Shown: positions 18,899-30,300 of the stretch, piece after piece | How the letters are laid out: the number at the start of each line of letters is the position of its first letter | Position numbering within the stretch: position 1 is the stretch's first letter | IMG/VR virus record: IMGVR_UViG_3300044655_001100 | Span: 1-64,000 of that record | Source of the DNA: a virus | Reading direction: 5' to 3' (one strand) | DNA length: 64,000 nt | The notes under the pieces: generated by a model | The model's database searches: none | Told to the model about the DNA's origin: nothing | Seen by the model: the letters and a program-made list of their open reading frames with translations, nothing else | Position numbers and translations under genes: made by a program

Positions 18899-18942
18899 AA
18901 CCCCCACGCAACGGGGGTTATATAAGTCGGGGGATGGTCCCC
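18899..18942 (+). terminator. Tandem GC hairpins, possible terminator
   Basis: AACCCCC (18899-18905) pairs with GGGGGTT (18913-18919) around a 7-base loop. A second hairpin GGGGA/TCCCC follows at 18930-18942. There is no long T tract after either, so efficiency as a rho-independent terminator is uncertain. They lie between two rightward genes and may instead be a processing or stability element. Confidence 0.4.
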
Positions 18943-18975
18943 TGACACTCTAGCGCTTAGAGGAGCGTATTTAAA

Positions 18976-19164
18976 ATGGAACAAGAACCAGTAACGATCA
19001 CTTTGACTGTAGCTCAATGGAATTCTATTCTTGGCGCATTGTCAACAGCCCCTTTTCAGGTCGTGAATCAGATTTCTGAAGCGGTCAATGCGTTGCAGGT
19101 GGCTGCAGGCCCTCAGGTAGAAGAGGCTGCCAAGAAACATGCCCCAGCTGAAGCTGCTGAATAA
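18976..19164 (+). CDS. Small hypothetical phage protein
   Basis: 62 residues, preceded by AGAGGAGCGTATTTAAAATG. The sequence VTITLTVAQWNSILGALSTA then FQVVNQISEAVNAL then an Ala/Glu/Lys-rich tail is typical of a small phage family encoded upstream of adaptor genes. Predicted short helix pair. Role unknown. Confidence 0.55.
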   Translation: MEQEPVTITLTVAQWNSILGALSTAPFQVVNQISEAVNALQVAAGPQVEEAAKKHAPAEAAE

Positions 19165-19173
19165 TTATCAAAT

Positions 19174-19206
19174 GGGCCAGTCTTAAGGGGCTGGCCCTCA
19201 TTCTAT
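19174..19206 (+). terminator. Hairpin terminator-like
   Basis: GGGCCAG (19174-19180) pairs perfectly with CTGGCCC (19191-19197) around a 10-base loop, followed by TCATTCTATCT. The stem is strong but the T tract is poor. Confidence 0.45.
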
Positions 19207-19223
19207 CTAACGGGCCATCGATC

Positions 19224-19457
19224 ATGGATAATCAATCAATCATCAATATGGCTCTTGGAACCATATTGCTTATCGCTGGATGGTTCGCACGAGAGTTATG
19301 GGTTGCCGTTAAAGATTTAAAAAATGATTTGCATGACTTGGAAATTATATTGCCAAATGAATATGTAAAACGCGATGAATACATGGATACAATGCGCGAA
19401 GTGAAAGATATGCTTTATAAGATATTTGAGCGCTTGGATAATAAGGCAGATCGATAA
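19224..19457 (+). CDS. Membrane-anchored coiled-coil protein
   Basis: 77 residues. An N-terminal transmembrane segment (IINMALGTILLIAGWFARELW) is followed by a helical region (AVKDLKNDLHDLEI) and a charged coiled coil (DTMREVKDMLYKIFERLDNK). The layout matches small phage proteins with the pattern GWFAR.LW..V..L, sometimes called holin- or XhlA-like. It overlaps the start of the adaptor gene by one base, so the two are coupled. The role in lysis or assembly is not clear. Confidence 0.6.
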   Translation: MDNQSIINMALGTILLIAGWFARELWVAVKDLKNDLHDLEIILPNEYVKRDEYMDTMREVKDMLYKIFERLDNKADR

Positions 19458-20143
19458 TGGCAATGGATTATAATTCATATGTCGATAGTCTTGCAAACTT
19501 GATGACAGCAAATCCTTTGGAACCTGAGTTCCAGATATTTTTGCCTGACTGTATCACGTACGCAGAAAAAAGATTATATAGAGAGCTCGACCTCATTAAT
19601 ACTGTTGCTGCTGCAACTGGCAGCTTAACTGCAAACGATAGATTATTTAATTTACCAGCAGCGCCTTACGGAAGTTTTATAACAACACAGGGCGTTAATG
19701 TTTTTGCAAATAACCAGCGTGTTCAATTACAGCCAGTTTCTATTTCATTTCTTAATGCTGTTTGGGGAACAGCTGCAACTAAAGGCGTTCCTGAATATTT
19801 TGCAATGTTAACGCAAGACAGTCTTTTACTTGGGCCTTATCCAGATCAAAATTACGTTGCTGAAGTTATCGGAACATATCGCCCAGAACCTTTGTCGCCT
19901 ACAAATCCAACAACATTTATAACAGAATATTTGCCAGACTTGTTCTTGGCTGCTTCGATGGTGTTTGCATCGGGCTATCAAAGAGACTTTGGCGCACAGT
20001 CGGATAACCCTGCACAGTCGCAGTCGTGGGAGAACCAATACACATTGCTGTTTAAAGGTGCCAACCTTGAGGCTCTCAGGCAGAAATTCAGTGGCCCCGC
20101 CTGGACTTCGCTCTCTGCTATACCTGTTGCGGATTCGAGGTAA
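19457..20143 (+). CDS. Phage adaptor protein (SU10/P22 gp4-like)
   Basis: 228 residues. NPLEPEFQIFLPDCITYAEKRLYRELDL is the N-terminal helical part that docks to the portal in SU10-type adaptors. The centre has beta strands with QDSLLLGPYPDQNYVAEVI and TYRPEPLS, and the C-terminus has helices (LPDLFLAASMVFASGYQRDFG). It sits directly before the nozzle-like gene, the usual order adaptor then nozzle in podoviruses. Predicted to form a dodecameric ring under the portal. Confidence 0.65.
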   Translation: MAMDYNSYVDSLANLMTANPLEPEFQIFLPDCITYAEKRLYRELDLINTVAAATGSLTANDRLFNLPAAPYGSFITTQGVNVFANNQRVQLQPVSISFLNAVWGTAATKGVPEYFAMLTQDSLLLGPYPDQNYVAEVIGTYRPEPLSPTNPTTFITEYLPDLFLAASMVFASGYQRDFGAQSDNPAQSQSWENQYTLLFKGANLEALRQKFSGPAWTSLSAIPVADSR

Positions 20144-20146
20144 GCC

Positions 20147-22237
20147 GTGCCGTTTGCTGAGATCAACCTCGTTCCGAGCGTTAATACTGAGAGTACGCCA
20201 GCAGATAATCCTACGGGCATATCTGAGAGCAATTTCATACGCTGGAAAGGTGCGCTTCCAGAAAAGCGTGGCGGCGCTTCATTATATATTAACGACAGAC
20301 TAGATGGTATCCCAAACGATATTCAGTCTTGGGGTGATTTAGACGGAAAGCCTTATGTTGCTGTCAGTACAGATGAAGAGGTTTATGCCTATTCAACAAT
20401 TAATTCAGCAACAACAATTATTACGCCTCAGTATTTGGTGAGACCGTCTGTTACCCCTATTGTATCTACAATTGCTGGAAGTTCACAAGTTACAATTACA
20501 GATCCATCAGTTCCAAGAATCAGCACTTATGATTATGTGACATTTGATACTCAGTATTACATTGGCGGACTTCTTTTAAACGAAACATATCCTGTAGTAT
20601 CTGGTGGCGGTGTAACAACTTATATAATTAATGTGGCCCCTCAAGTTGCGTCAACTACGACGACAACTGGCCAGCTGCCTGAATTTATTACAGTTCAAGG
20701 TTCAACAGAAATTAAAGTTAATTTTCCACTTGAGTATCAAAATGGTGTATTAGAAGTTGGAACTAAACTTGGATTTGTTGCGCCTACATCTGTTGGTGGG
20801 TTGACCGTTGTTGGTCAATATATAGTTTCAAAGATATTAAGCACAACGCAATTTGTATTCGTTGATAACGAAGTTGCCGCTACAAACGGCACTTCTTTTA
20901 TGAACGGCGGTAATCTTTCTTTACGTTACTGGATAACTCAAGGTCCAACTCTTGTTGGATCTGGGTATGGCACAAATTTATACGGTCAGTATGGATATGG
21001 TGTTGGGTCAAACGAAGCACCCCTTACGGGTAATCCATATCGATCAAACAACTGGTGGCTAGATTCGAGAGGCAATGCCTTAATTGCGTCTGCTTCTGGT
21101 GGCCCAATATTCTTTTACAATACAAATTACGGGTTTAAAAATCTATCTATCTTAAATAAAGCGCCTATTTCCAGTAATGGATCTTTTGTTGCAATGCCTT
21201 ATGGTCATGTCATGGCTTGGGGCTGTTCTGATCCAATTAATCCTGTTCAGTCGCCTCTTTACATAAGATGGTCAGACGCAAATGATCCAAATAACTGGTC
21301 TCTTGCTGGCAACAGTGATGCAGGATTTTACAACGTCCCAACTGGATCTAAGGTTGTAAGAGGCATTCAGGGTCAGACCCAGCAATACTGGTTCACGGAT
21401 ATTGATCTCTATGCCGCTCAATATATCGGATATCCGGGCACATACGGGTTTAATAAAATCGGCAATGGATGTGGTCTTGTTGCGCCAAGGGCCGTGGGCC
21501 TTTTAGCTGGCTCAATTTATTGGATGAGCCAACGCCAATTCTTTGTCTGTCCTCAAGGTGGTTCACCGCAAGCAATTCCGTGTTCTGTTTGGGATTTTAT
21601 ATTTCAAAACATTGATATGAAATATATTGATAAGGTTGTTTGCGGAACGAACTCGCTGTTTAATGAAGTCAATTGGTTTTTCCCGACAATGGGTCAGGGA
21701 GATGGGCCAGATCCAGACAATCCATATAATGGTCTAGCAACTGCTTATGTTTGCTACAATGCCCAATACCAAGAATGGGACTATGGGTTCATGAATCGAA
21801 CTGCATGGTTCGATCAATCACTTGTCGGTGAGCCATTATCTGCCGATCCTGCGGGTTATGTTTATCAGCAAGACACGCAATATAACCAAGCGTTTGGGCC
21901 TCTGACATATCCAATTAATGCTTGGTTTAAAACAGGTTATGTCAGTATAACAAATGGCCAAGATTTAGCATTCGTGGACTGGATTATTCCAGACATGCGT
22001 TGGGGTGAATGGGACCAGCCTCAAGACGCAGACTTATCTATGACTTTTTATGTAACAGATTATGCAGGTCAAGAGCCAAGGGTTCATGGTCCTTATGCCT
22101 TTAACAAGCAGACGCAATTTATCAATCCAAGAATGCGTGGACGATTTATGGCGATAAAAGTTGAAAGTAATGACCTAAATAGTTTCTGGCGTTTGGGTTC
22201 GATACGGTATCGCATCGCTCAGAGCGGGAGACGTTAA
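20147..22237 (+). CDS. Tail nozzle / DNA-stabilisation protein (P22 gp10-like)
   Basis: 696 residues, GTG start 3 bases after the adaptor stop. The N-terminus FIRWKGALPEKRGGASLY followed by WGDLDGKPYVAVSTDEEVY is the pattern of P22 gp10 and SU10 nozzle proteins (a beta-propeller starting with packaged-DNA stabilisation motifs). Later regions contain W-rich blades (DPNNWSLAGNSDAG, QEWDYGFMNRTAWFDQS, LSMTFYVTDYAGQEP). It should form the hexameric nozzle that closes the tail channel. P22 gp10 is shorter (about 470 aa); this length is closer to larger nozzles. Confidence 0.7.
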   Translation: MPFAEINLVPSVNTESTPADNPTGISESNFIRWKGALPEKRGGASLYINDRLDGIPNDIQSWGDLDGKPYVAVSTDEEVYAYSTINSATTIITPQYLVRPSVTPIVSTIAGSSQVTITDPSVPRISTYDYVTFDTQYYIGGLLLNETYPVVSGGGVTTYIINVAPQVASTTTTTGQLPEFITVQGSTEIKVNFPLEYQNGVLEVGTKLGFVAPTSVGGLTVVGQYIVSKILSTTQFVFVDNEVAATNGTSFMNGGNLSLRYWITQGPTLVGSGYGTNLYGQYGYGVGSNEAPLTGNPYRSNNWWLDSRGNALIASASGGPIFFYNTNYGFKNLSILNKAPISSNGSFVAMPYGHVMAWGCSDPINPVQSPLYIRWSDANDPNNWSLAGNSDAGFYNVPTGSKVVRGIQGQTQQYWFTDIDLYAAQYIGYPGTYGFNKIGNGCGLVAPRAVGLLAGSIYWMSQRQFFVCPQGGSPQAIPCSVWDFIFQNIDMKYIDKVVCGTNSLFNEVNWFFPTMGQGDGPDPDNPYNGLATAYVCYNAQYQEWDYGFMNRTAWFDQSLVGEPLSADPAGYVYQQDTQYNQAFGPLTYPINAWFKTGYVSITNGQDLAFVDWIIPDMRWGEWDQPQDADLSMTFYVTDYAGQEPRVHGPYAFNKQTQFINPRMRGRFMAIKVESNDLNSFWRLGSIRYRIAQSGRR

Positions 22238-22240
22238 CCC

Positions 22241-22603
22241 ATGGATGCTAATACAACAGCCTTACAGAATTTGGTCATTGCGTATAACCAAAACACAAAG
22301 TCATCGACGAATGTTGCGGGTGAAGTAACATCCATTACTTATATTGGCCCAACACAGGTAGTGGTAAATACAGGGGCTTGTCGCCTTGTAAATGTTTCCC
22401 TTGTTGTTGCTGGCGGCGGAAACGTTAATTTCTACAATTCTCAGGCGTTGGTGGCATTGCCTGCGAATAGTTTACTATATGTTTTGCCTTCAACGGCTAC
22501 TGTAGGTATTACACAGGTTGGATTGCAGTTTTCTAGTGGTTTAATAATTGATGTTCCTGCTGGCGTTTCCATTAATTGCACCTACAGCATCACAAGGTCA
22601 TAA
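22241..22603 (+). CDS. Small beta-rich structural protein
   Basis: 120 residues, beta-rich, with [19 protein letters not shown] and [20 protein letters not shown]. It directly follows the nozzle gene by 3 bases and is similar in style to the protein at 18517-18885. Similar small proteins occur near tail genes in many environmental phages and may decorate capsid or tail. No precise function. Confidence 0.5.
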   Translation: MDANTTALQNLVIAYNQNTKSSTNVAGEVTSITYIGPTQVVVNTGACRLVNVSLVVAGGGNVNFYNSQALVALPANSLLYVLPSTATVGITQVGLQFSSGLIIDVPAGVSINCTYSITRS

Positions 22604-22608
22604 ATAAA

Positions 22609-23172
22609 ATGCCGTTAAAATCTGGAAAAAGCCAATCTGCAATTAGTTCTAACATTAGAACTGAAATGGATGCTGGTAAGCCGCAAAAACAGGCTGTGGC
22701 AATCGCCTTGAACACGGCTCGTAAAGCCATGGAAAAGGGTGGCTCTCCAGATGATAAGAAAGTTTATCACGGGCCTTTGAAGGCGGCTATTCCGGGGCGC
22801 ACGGATAGAATGCCTATTCATGTGACAAGTGGTAGCTATGTTCTTCCGGCTGATATTGTAAGTGGCCTAGCTGAAGGAAATACGGAAGCTGGCTACGAGA
22901 TCATTAAAAAAATGATTGAGGAAGCTAAGGCAAAGGGTGGAAGCGTAGGATTAACAAAGAAGTATGGTCTCAATGGTTTGTATCATGAGCCCAGATCCAA
23001 AGTTGCTGTGCTGGTTGCTGGAGGGGAATATATCCTTTCTCCCGAAGAGGTAGAGGCATTTGGCGATGGCGATTTAGATGCTGGTCACAAGGTGCTGGAT
23101 AATTTTGTTAAATCCCAGCGTCAAAAGACGATTAAAACACTCAAAAAGCTGCCTGGCCCGGCCAAGGACTGA
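22609..23172 (+). CDS. Conserved phage protein with two IPGRTDR/PSGSYV-type modules
   Basis: 187 residues from ATG 22609 ([20 protein letters not shown]). [14 protein letters not shown] is the short helical motif found at the N-terminus of many phage proteins of unknown role. Then come [20 protein letters not shown] and [19 protein letters not shown]: two related G-x-Y-(V/I)-L-(P/S) modules each followed by a GxxxxG helix. Commonly encoded between tail and internal virion protein genes. The earlier in-frame ATG at 22576 overlaps the upstream gene and lacks a ribosome-binding site. Confidence 0.6.
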   Translation: MPLKSGKSQSAISSNIRTEMDAGKPQKQAVAIALNTARKAMEKGGSPDDKKVYHGPLKAAIPGRTDRMPIHVTSGSYVLPADIVSGLAEGNTEAGYEIIKKMIEEAKAKGGSVGLTKKYGLNGLYHEPRSKVAVLVAGGEYILSPEEVEAFGDGDLDAGHKVLDNFVKSQRQKTIKTLKKLPGPAKD

Positions 23173-23235
23173 TGTTTGATTCTATTAGTGTTTAAGGGTA
23201 TAATTGTAGGTTAAACCTCACAAAAGGCATAGATA

Positions 23236-23715
23236 ATGATTTCGTTTGATGATTGTCCAGATGTTCGGTTAGCCGATATTGAGGACATCCCGTCAATCAT
23301 GACCCTAACTCGCCTAGCGGCTGAGGAAGACGCTCAGCATCCTTATGACCCTGAAAAGGTTTGGAATGTCGTACGTCGTCATTATGAGAAAACAGGCGGA
23401 CTTGTTGCTGTAGCTGGCCCCAAGGGTGAGCCAGTGCGTGGTTTCTTAATTATGATTGTAGATGAGATTTGGTATAGCCCAGATTATCAGCTTTTGGAGT
23501 TGAGTTTATTTGTGGCGCCTGAACATCGCAAATCGACATTAGCTAAGCAGCTAATGGCCTTCTCCAAGGCGGCTTCTGAAGGTTTAAAATTAGATCTTAC
23601 GATTGGTGTTCTTTCAAATGAGAGAACATCTGCGAAAGTTCGTCTGTATCAAAGACAGTTTAAAACAGCGGGTGCCTATTTTGTTTATAGGCCACAGTCG
23701 GCAGTTAATGGTTAA
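23236..23715 (+). CDS. GNAT-family acetyltransferase
   Basis: 159 residues. VRLADIEDIPSIMTLTRLAA is the N-terminal GNAT helix. YQLLELSLFVAPEHRKSTLAKQLMAF is the acetyl-CoA-binding motif A (strand then (Q/R)xxGxG/A-like loop; here HRKSTLA). TIGVLSNERTSAKVRLYQR then FKTAGAYFVYR is motif B. Such enzymes are often encoded beside phage internal virion proteins. The substrate is unknown: a protein N-terminus, tRNA or host factor. Confidence 0.75.
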   Translation: MISFDDCPDVRLADIEDIPSIMTLTRLAAEEDAQHPYDPEKVWNVVRRHYEKTGGLVAVAGPKGEPVRGFLIMIVDEIWYSPDYQLLELSLFVAPEHRKSTLAKQLMAFSKAASEGLKLDLTIGVLSNERTSAKVRLYQRQFKTAGAYFVYRPQSAVNG

Positions 23716-24370
23716 GGGTGATATATTGTTTAAGATTTGCAGATGCTGTAAATCAGAGAAGCCTTTATCTGACTTTTCAAAAAGAAGTCGGGAAAAGGAT
23801 GGTTTAAATTATTATTGCAAATCATGCGAAGCAGATCGTGTTAAAGAATGGCGTCAAAAAAATCCAGACAAAAAACAAGCGCAGAGCCGTAAATGGAAAC
23901 AGGAAAACCCTGAGAAGGTGAAAATTTCTTCAGCTAAGCGTTATGAAAAGAAAAAAGATGACATTTTGTCTAAAAGTAAAGAATGGAAAGAAAATAATAA
24001 GGAATATTTGAGCCAAAAGCGCAAAGAAGATTATAAAGCCAATAAAGAAATAGAATTGGCTAAACAAAAAAAATATCGCCAAACTCATAGGCCAAAGTTA
24101 AATGCAAAAGCTGCTTCCGAAAGAGCAGCAAAAAAACAAGCTACGCCTAAATGGCTTACGGTAGACCATAAAACATTTATAGAGATTCAATATCAAATGG
24201 CGAAGCTATTAGAAGATAGAATGGGTATAGAATATCATGTTGATCATATTCACCCACTTCAAAATGAGAGCGTCTGCGGCCTTCATGTGCCATGGAATCT
24301 TCGTGTAATTCCTGCCGTCGATAATATTCGTAAGGGCAACAAGTTAATAGGAGGCGACCTTGGGAAGTAA
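23708..24370 (+). CDS. HNH endonuclease, likely homing
   Basis: 220 residues from ATG 23708, which overlaps the GNAT stop by 8 bases. N-terminal zinc-binding motif (FKICRCCKSEKPLSDFSKRS, then YYCKSCEA), a long Lys/Glu-rich coiled segment, and C-terminal HNH core YHVDHIHPLQNESVCGLHVP then WNLRVIPAVDNIRKGNK. Very AT/Lys-rich compared with neighbours. Its end overlaps the TTG start of the giant virion gene. Free-standing homing gene between virion genes. Confidence 0.8.
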   Translation: MVKGDILFKICRCCKSEKPLSDFSKRSREKDGLNYYCKSCEADRVKEWRQKNPDKKQAQSRKWKQENPEKVKISSAKRYEKKKDDILSKSKEWKENNKEYLSQKRKEDYKANKEIELAKQKKYRQTHRPKLNAKAASERAAKKQATPKWLTVDHKTFIEIQYQMAKLLEDRMGIEYHVDHIHPLQNESVCGLHVPWNLRVIPAVDNIRKGNKLIGGDLGK

Positions 24371-27300
24371 AGGTGGCGGCGGTGGCGGAAGCGGCTCAAA
24401 CAGCTTCGGGTTTAGCAGCGGTACGTCTACATTTACGCCTAACCCGCAAGCTATGGCAGCTTTCCAGCAGTCATTAGGCTTGGCGCAGAACGCTGTTTCA
24501 CGCCCATACGAGCCCTACCAGGGGCAAATGGTTGCTGGTTTTACACCAGACCAGATGGCTGCAATGCAGGGTGTTCGTAATACGCAGGGTATTGCACAGC
24601 CATATATTAATACTGCTACAAATCTTACAGGACAGGCAGTAGATTATTCTAATCCTGCTAACTTTAATCAATATTCCTTAAATCAATATATGAATCCGTA
24701 TCAACAAAGTGTTGTTGATGCGACGATGAAGCAGTTGGCGCAGACACAAGCGCAAGCTGAACAACAAGCTCAAGGAAGATCTGCATTACAGGGAACATTT
24801 GGTGGGTCTGGACAATATTTAGGTCGTGCTGAAGTAGCCAGACAGCAAGGTTTGGCGCAAGCGCAAACACTTGCTCAGTTGAATGCTCAGAATTATCAGC
24901 AAGCTCAGAACCAGTATAATCAGCAACAGCAGCAAGCTATTCAGACTGCGCAGAACGCTGCTTATGGTTTGGGTCAGCTTGGCAATATGGCTCAAGCTAC
25001 ATCTCTTACTGGTATCAATTCGTTGCTACAATCTGGTTCTCTCCAGCAGCAACTGGCTCAGCAACAACTTACTGGCGCTTACAATCAGTGGCTCCAAGCA
25101 AAAGCATACCCTTATCAGCAAGCGGCTTTTTACTCAGGCATTGCATCTGGTATTGGCCCAAGCATGGGTGGAACAACTACCTATTCTGGCATCAACATGG
25201 GCCAGCAACAGCAAATGGGTGGTGGTGGAGGCGGTGGTGGCGGTGGCGGTGCTGGTGCAATTTCTTCTGTCATGTCTATGCTTCCAGCAATGTTCTCTGA
25301 TGAGGACGAAAAGACAGACAAAAAGAAACTTGGCAAAGATCCAGAAACTGGTCTGGATATGTATGCCTATCGATACAAAGGTGATCCTAAATCATATCCA
25401 AAAGTCGTTGGGCCTATGGCTCAGGATGTTGAAGAAAAATATCCTGGCTTTGTTTATGATATCGGCGGCAAGAAAGTCGTTTCTGACGGCGAAAGGTTTA
25501 TGCCGCGTGAAGGCCGTGCAACTGGTGGCTCATCCGCTGGTTCAGCTTCAACGGGTTCTACTGGATCGACAGCATCTACATCAACGGCTGCAAGATCTTC
25601 CAATGCCTCTGCGACTGCACCAACAGATGTGTATGCCGCACCATCTATGAGTTATGAATCTGCGGCGCCTATGGCTGGATCTTCCCAAGCTATGGCTTCG
25701 GAAGCTATTGACCCAGGAACTGCGCAGTTCTTAAAGGGTTTCTTAGATCCGCAAACAGCTAATGAAATTGCAAGAGCTAAATGGGTTTCTAAAGGAACTG
25801 AAACCCGTACAGCACCAGAAGATTCTTTTGGATATTTTTCAAATCTAGCCAATTATGCTGAAGGTGGTAGAGTTGAGTATGCTCATGGTGGCGGAAATGC
25901 GGGTGGCCCTTGGGGTGAATTGCCAGCACAAGTTAATCCAAGCCCATTATCTGGTTTAGGCCCAGTTGGTCAACTTCCACTTGCAACAGGTAAAGATACA
26001 CCTGGTTCATTGGGAGATATGAACAAAGGCTCTAAACTGATGTTTGGCGCCAATCCTATTGATAGCCCAATGGGATCTTTTGCCCTTGCTGCAGTTCCAT
26101 CTGCTTCTATGGCTCCATCCAATCTACCAGCTGAAGCTGAAAAACTTGCTAAGGCTGCGACACCTCCGAAGGCTGCAAGCACAGAGCACTTTTCTAAGCA
26201 AGGTGCTGAGATGGCTAAGTCTCAAGCTGCATCTGCTGTTCCAAAGGGTGGTGGAGGAGGTGGCAGTTCTGGTGGTGGCGGCGGTGGTATGCCGAAAATG
26301 CCAAGCATGAAGGGTCATGGTTCTCAAGCTGCGATTAGCAAACAAGCTAGTGGCAATCAGAGCGGTATCCCTTCTGAAAACACACCAAATACGGCAACTC
26401 AATCGCCAGAAGATCAAAAGGAACAAACGCAACCAACTCCAGAGTCACAAGACGCTAAGATCCCAGAATCAAACCAACCAATGGCTGAAGGGGCGCCTCC
26501 AGAAGCTGCTGGCGCCGAAGGTGGTGGTGAAGGCTTTGGTGGCATGGAAGGTGGCGCTGAAGCTGCTGTACCAGAGGCTCCCGCTCCAGAAGCTCCCGCC
26601 CCTGAAATGGGTGGCGGTGATATGGGTGGTGGCATGGGCGGCTTCCAAGACCTGTTTAGCGGCTTTGGTGGTTTCTTTGCTGATGGTGGACGTATCCATA
26701 AAGACGGCGGCGGTTTAATTCCAATGGGTAACGACGCTTTTGGTCGCCCAATGCCAGACTTTGACATGGAGCATGCCCTATTGATGGGACCGACAGTGTT
26801 AGATGCTGAAAGAAAAAGACGCCGAGGTTTTGATGGTGGCGGCGCTGCTGGTGCTGGTGGACCAGGCAGTGCTAGCGGATTTGGCCCAACTGGAGATCTA
26901 GGAGAGATTACACCTTCAGGTCTTGCTGAGGCTGGTGGTGTTGGCCCGTCTTCATTGCTTGGACAGCCCGGTGCAGGACTTGGGCAATTAACACTTGGCG
27001 TTGGTAATAAGCCGTCAGATCTTGCTGGGTTTGGCAAGCTAAAAGCAGGTCAAGAACAGCGCACAGGTAACGATCTTACCCAAGGCTGGATGCAGCAATA
27101 TAGAGACGAATATAAAGGTGGGCCTCAAAAGACACCAAAAGAGCAGGGTATGCCAGACATGCCTGATGCTGATTATTATAAAACACCTTTAAATATTTCC
27201 GATATCAGCATTGGTTCTAACGGGACGCCTAATCCTGGTGGAATTTCCTACACGCCAATTATGACTGGCATGAAGGGCAGTGGAATAGGATTATTCCCAA

Positions 27301-30300
27301 CATTTAATCCACCTACCAATGGGTCAGATTATAATGATACGTCTAAAATGTTCCAAGCACCAAAAACAAACGGAAAGGTGCAGGGATATTATACTGGTCT
27401 TGGTAGCCAGCAAGTAAATCCAGATAGTGGTTTATTTAATATTGATTACCTAGCACCATACTACGGCGGCTTCTATAAGGATGGTGGCCGTGTAGGTATG
27501 AAGGATGGTGGTACGCCTAAGCTTTCGACAATGGATCTAATCAAGATCCTTACTAAGCAAGGTGCAACACCTCAAGAAGCTATTATGCTTTCTTCTATTG
27601 CACATCCTGAAAGCGGCATGAATCCGTATGCGCATAATCCGAATGCTCGTACGGGTGATAATTCATACGGTCTTTTCCAAATCAATATGCTTGGTGGAAT
27701 GGGGCCAGAACGTCTTAAAAAGTTTGGATTAAAGAGCGCCAACGATTTGTATGACCCAAACACAAATGCTCGTGTCGCCTTGCAAATGCTGCGTGAAAGA
27801 GGAAGCCCAAAGGATTGGACGACTTGGACTAGTGGTAAGAACAAACCATTCTTATCGCAATCAAAGGAGGCGATGGCTGAATATTTGAACAATCCAAATA
27901 TTCGCAATGCACCAGTTAATTTTGAGTTCAATAAAGATCTTCCAGCAATGGCTCAAAAAGGAGCCTATGGATACATAGCACCCAGCGAAAGAGTTGCATC
28001 ATCTGGGTCTGGTCAGCTTCCGCTTAGCCAAGACAGTGAGCAGCATGGTTTCTTGATGGATATTCTTAATGGAATATTCGGAGATAAGGGTTTGCTCGGT
28101 GGCATAGCCAATGAAATATTTGGCCCAGAACAAGCTGCTGCTGCTCCAAGTGCTGCTAGAACGGCTCCTGCAAGTAGAGAAACGGCACCTGTTTCTAGAG
28201 ATGAAGCATCTGCTACAGCACAGCCAGCAGCTGCTGACTTTGCGCATGTTTATACACCTCCCGCTCCAACCGCACCTGCCGGAAGCACTCTTGGACAGTT
28301 AAATCCAGATGATCCTTCTGGCCCACTAAAACCAGTTGAGACGCAGGAAACACCATCTGTAGGCTTCAGCACAATGCAACCAGCTGAACCTGGCAGCAGA
28401 TTTGATGTTCTTCAGAAGTTACAGAATGCTCCTCAACCAGATCGTCGTGCAGAAGCTGAGGAAGCTTCTCAGACATTTTCCGCTCTTGAGGCTCCCCCAT
28501 CAGATTCAAATGAAACACCAGATCAAGGTGCTGAACAAGCTGCTAAGAAAGGTGGCCGTATTCGCAAGAAGTACGCTACGGATGGTGAAGTAAAAAAAGA
28601 CGCACCAGAAGAAAAAGAGCCAAAAGCTCAATCTGGCGAAGTAACTTACGATGTCCCTAAATTTGTTGCACCTTCATCACTTCAGCAAAGCCAGCCTTCG
28701 CAAGAAGGATTTGGTGGGTTGTTTGGTGATCAAGGTGGACAGGATTTCTACACTCGCTGGAAAACAAATCCTCTTTCTCAGTTGCTTTACCACCTAGGCC
28801 AAGGTGCTATGGCTCATCCTAATGCAAGTGTAGGCGAAGCTTTATTAGCTGGCGTTCCTCATGCGATGCAGGGATTTGCTAGTGCTATGCAGGATCAAAG
28901 AGCTCTTGCCGCTGAACAAGCTAAGAAACAACATGCAATAGATTTCGCTCTTGGTCTTAACAGGGCTGCTAATGAAGCCGTTCAAGAACGAGCTCATGGT
29001 GGTATGGTTAGGCATGGCTATGCAACTGATGGCGCCGTTGAGGGCGATTTCCTAAGTGACCTTGGCAATATGTTTGGTGGTGCGGAGCAAGCCTCTCCTG
29101 CTCCAAGCGCCGCTCCTGCCCAAGAGCAAGGTGGTCTATTTGACGGCATCTTTGGTGGTGCCGAAGAACCAGTTGCGGCCACTCAACGTGCTCCAAGAGC
29201 GGTTGCACAAGTTCCTCAAGAAGCTGGTTTCTTTGACCAGATCTTTGGTGGCCCAGAACCACAAGCTGCTGCCCCACAACCACAGCAGGAAAGAGGCTTC
29301 CTAGAAGATGTCTTTGGTGGCCCAGAGCAAGAAGCTGCACCACAGCGTCAAGCTGCTAGACCTGTAGCCACAGACAGGCAGTCTCGTGGGTTGATGGACG
29401 ATATATTTGGTTGGGATCAAGAAGAGCCTAGGGCTGCTCCAGCTAAGGCTCCTATTGTGGCCACAGATGAGAAGCCAGAAGCTCCTGCCACTGCTCCTAG
29501 GACTGCCCCGGTATCTGAGGGCCAGCCACCAGTGGCTCCAGCTGAAGGTACGAAACCAACTGAACCTAAGACAGAAGCTCCCGTGTCCACAGGACCAGCT
29601 GAGTTTGCTGGGCCTCTTTATCAGCACCCAATGCTTAAAGCATACGATAAGCAGATAAATGCTGCTCGTAATTATCCGGTAGTGACAAGAGAAGATGTTC
29701 TTGCCCGTGATAAGTTTGTTGCAGATCTAGAGCGTCAGAAAAAGAATACCTTTGATCAATTAAAGGACGATAGAGATTTTAGAGAAAAGCAAGAAGCAAA
29801 GAAAGCTACTCAATTAGCTGCTGAAGAAAAGGCAAAAGCTAAAGCGCAAGCAGATACTCCTGCTATGGGCAGAGCAAGAACTCAAGGTTCCAAAGAAATT
29901 GAAAAAGAAAAAGACATTACTGAAGTAGCCAAAGGAACTATGGGAGTTGCTAAAAAATATGCCGATGCGTTGAATGTAATTCAGTCTGGAGGCTGGACAG
30001 AAAAGAAGCTTGCATTGCTGGCCGAAACCCCGTCATTTATGCGTTCGCCAGAAGATGAGAAGCTTGTTGATGCTTATAATATCATTAACAAAACAGGCCC
30101 AGAGGCATTGGCTGCATATGTCAAGCAGTTCCCTGGACAGGTGAGAGTTGCAGAATTCACCATAGCTAAACAAGGCTTGCCAAGTCTTAAGAATAATCCA
30201 GAAGCCAATAAAGTTATTATTGCTCAAATGATGGGTAAATCTCAAAGACAGCAAGATAGATATGAGCATTTAAATAAGCTTCTGGAGAAGAATCCTAGCC

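Noticed and set aside
26414-27037. 207-codon minus-strand frame in the giant virion gene
   Set aside because: Lies antisense to a Gly/Pro/Ala-rich gene; its Pro/Ala/Ser-rich translation is what such DNA gives on the other strand.
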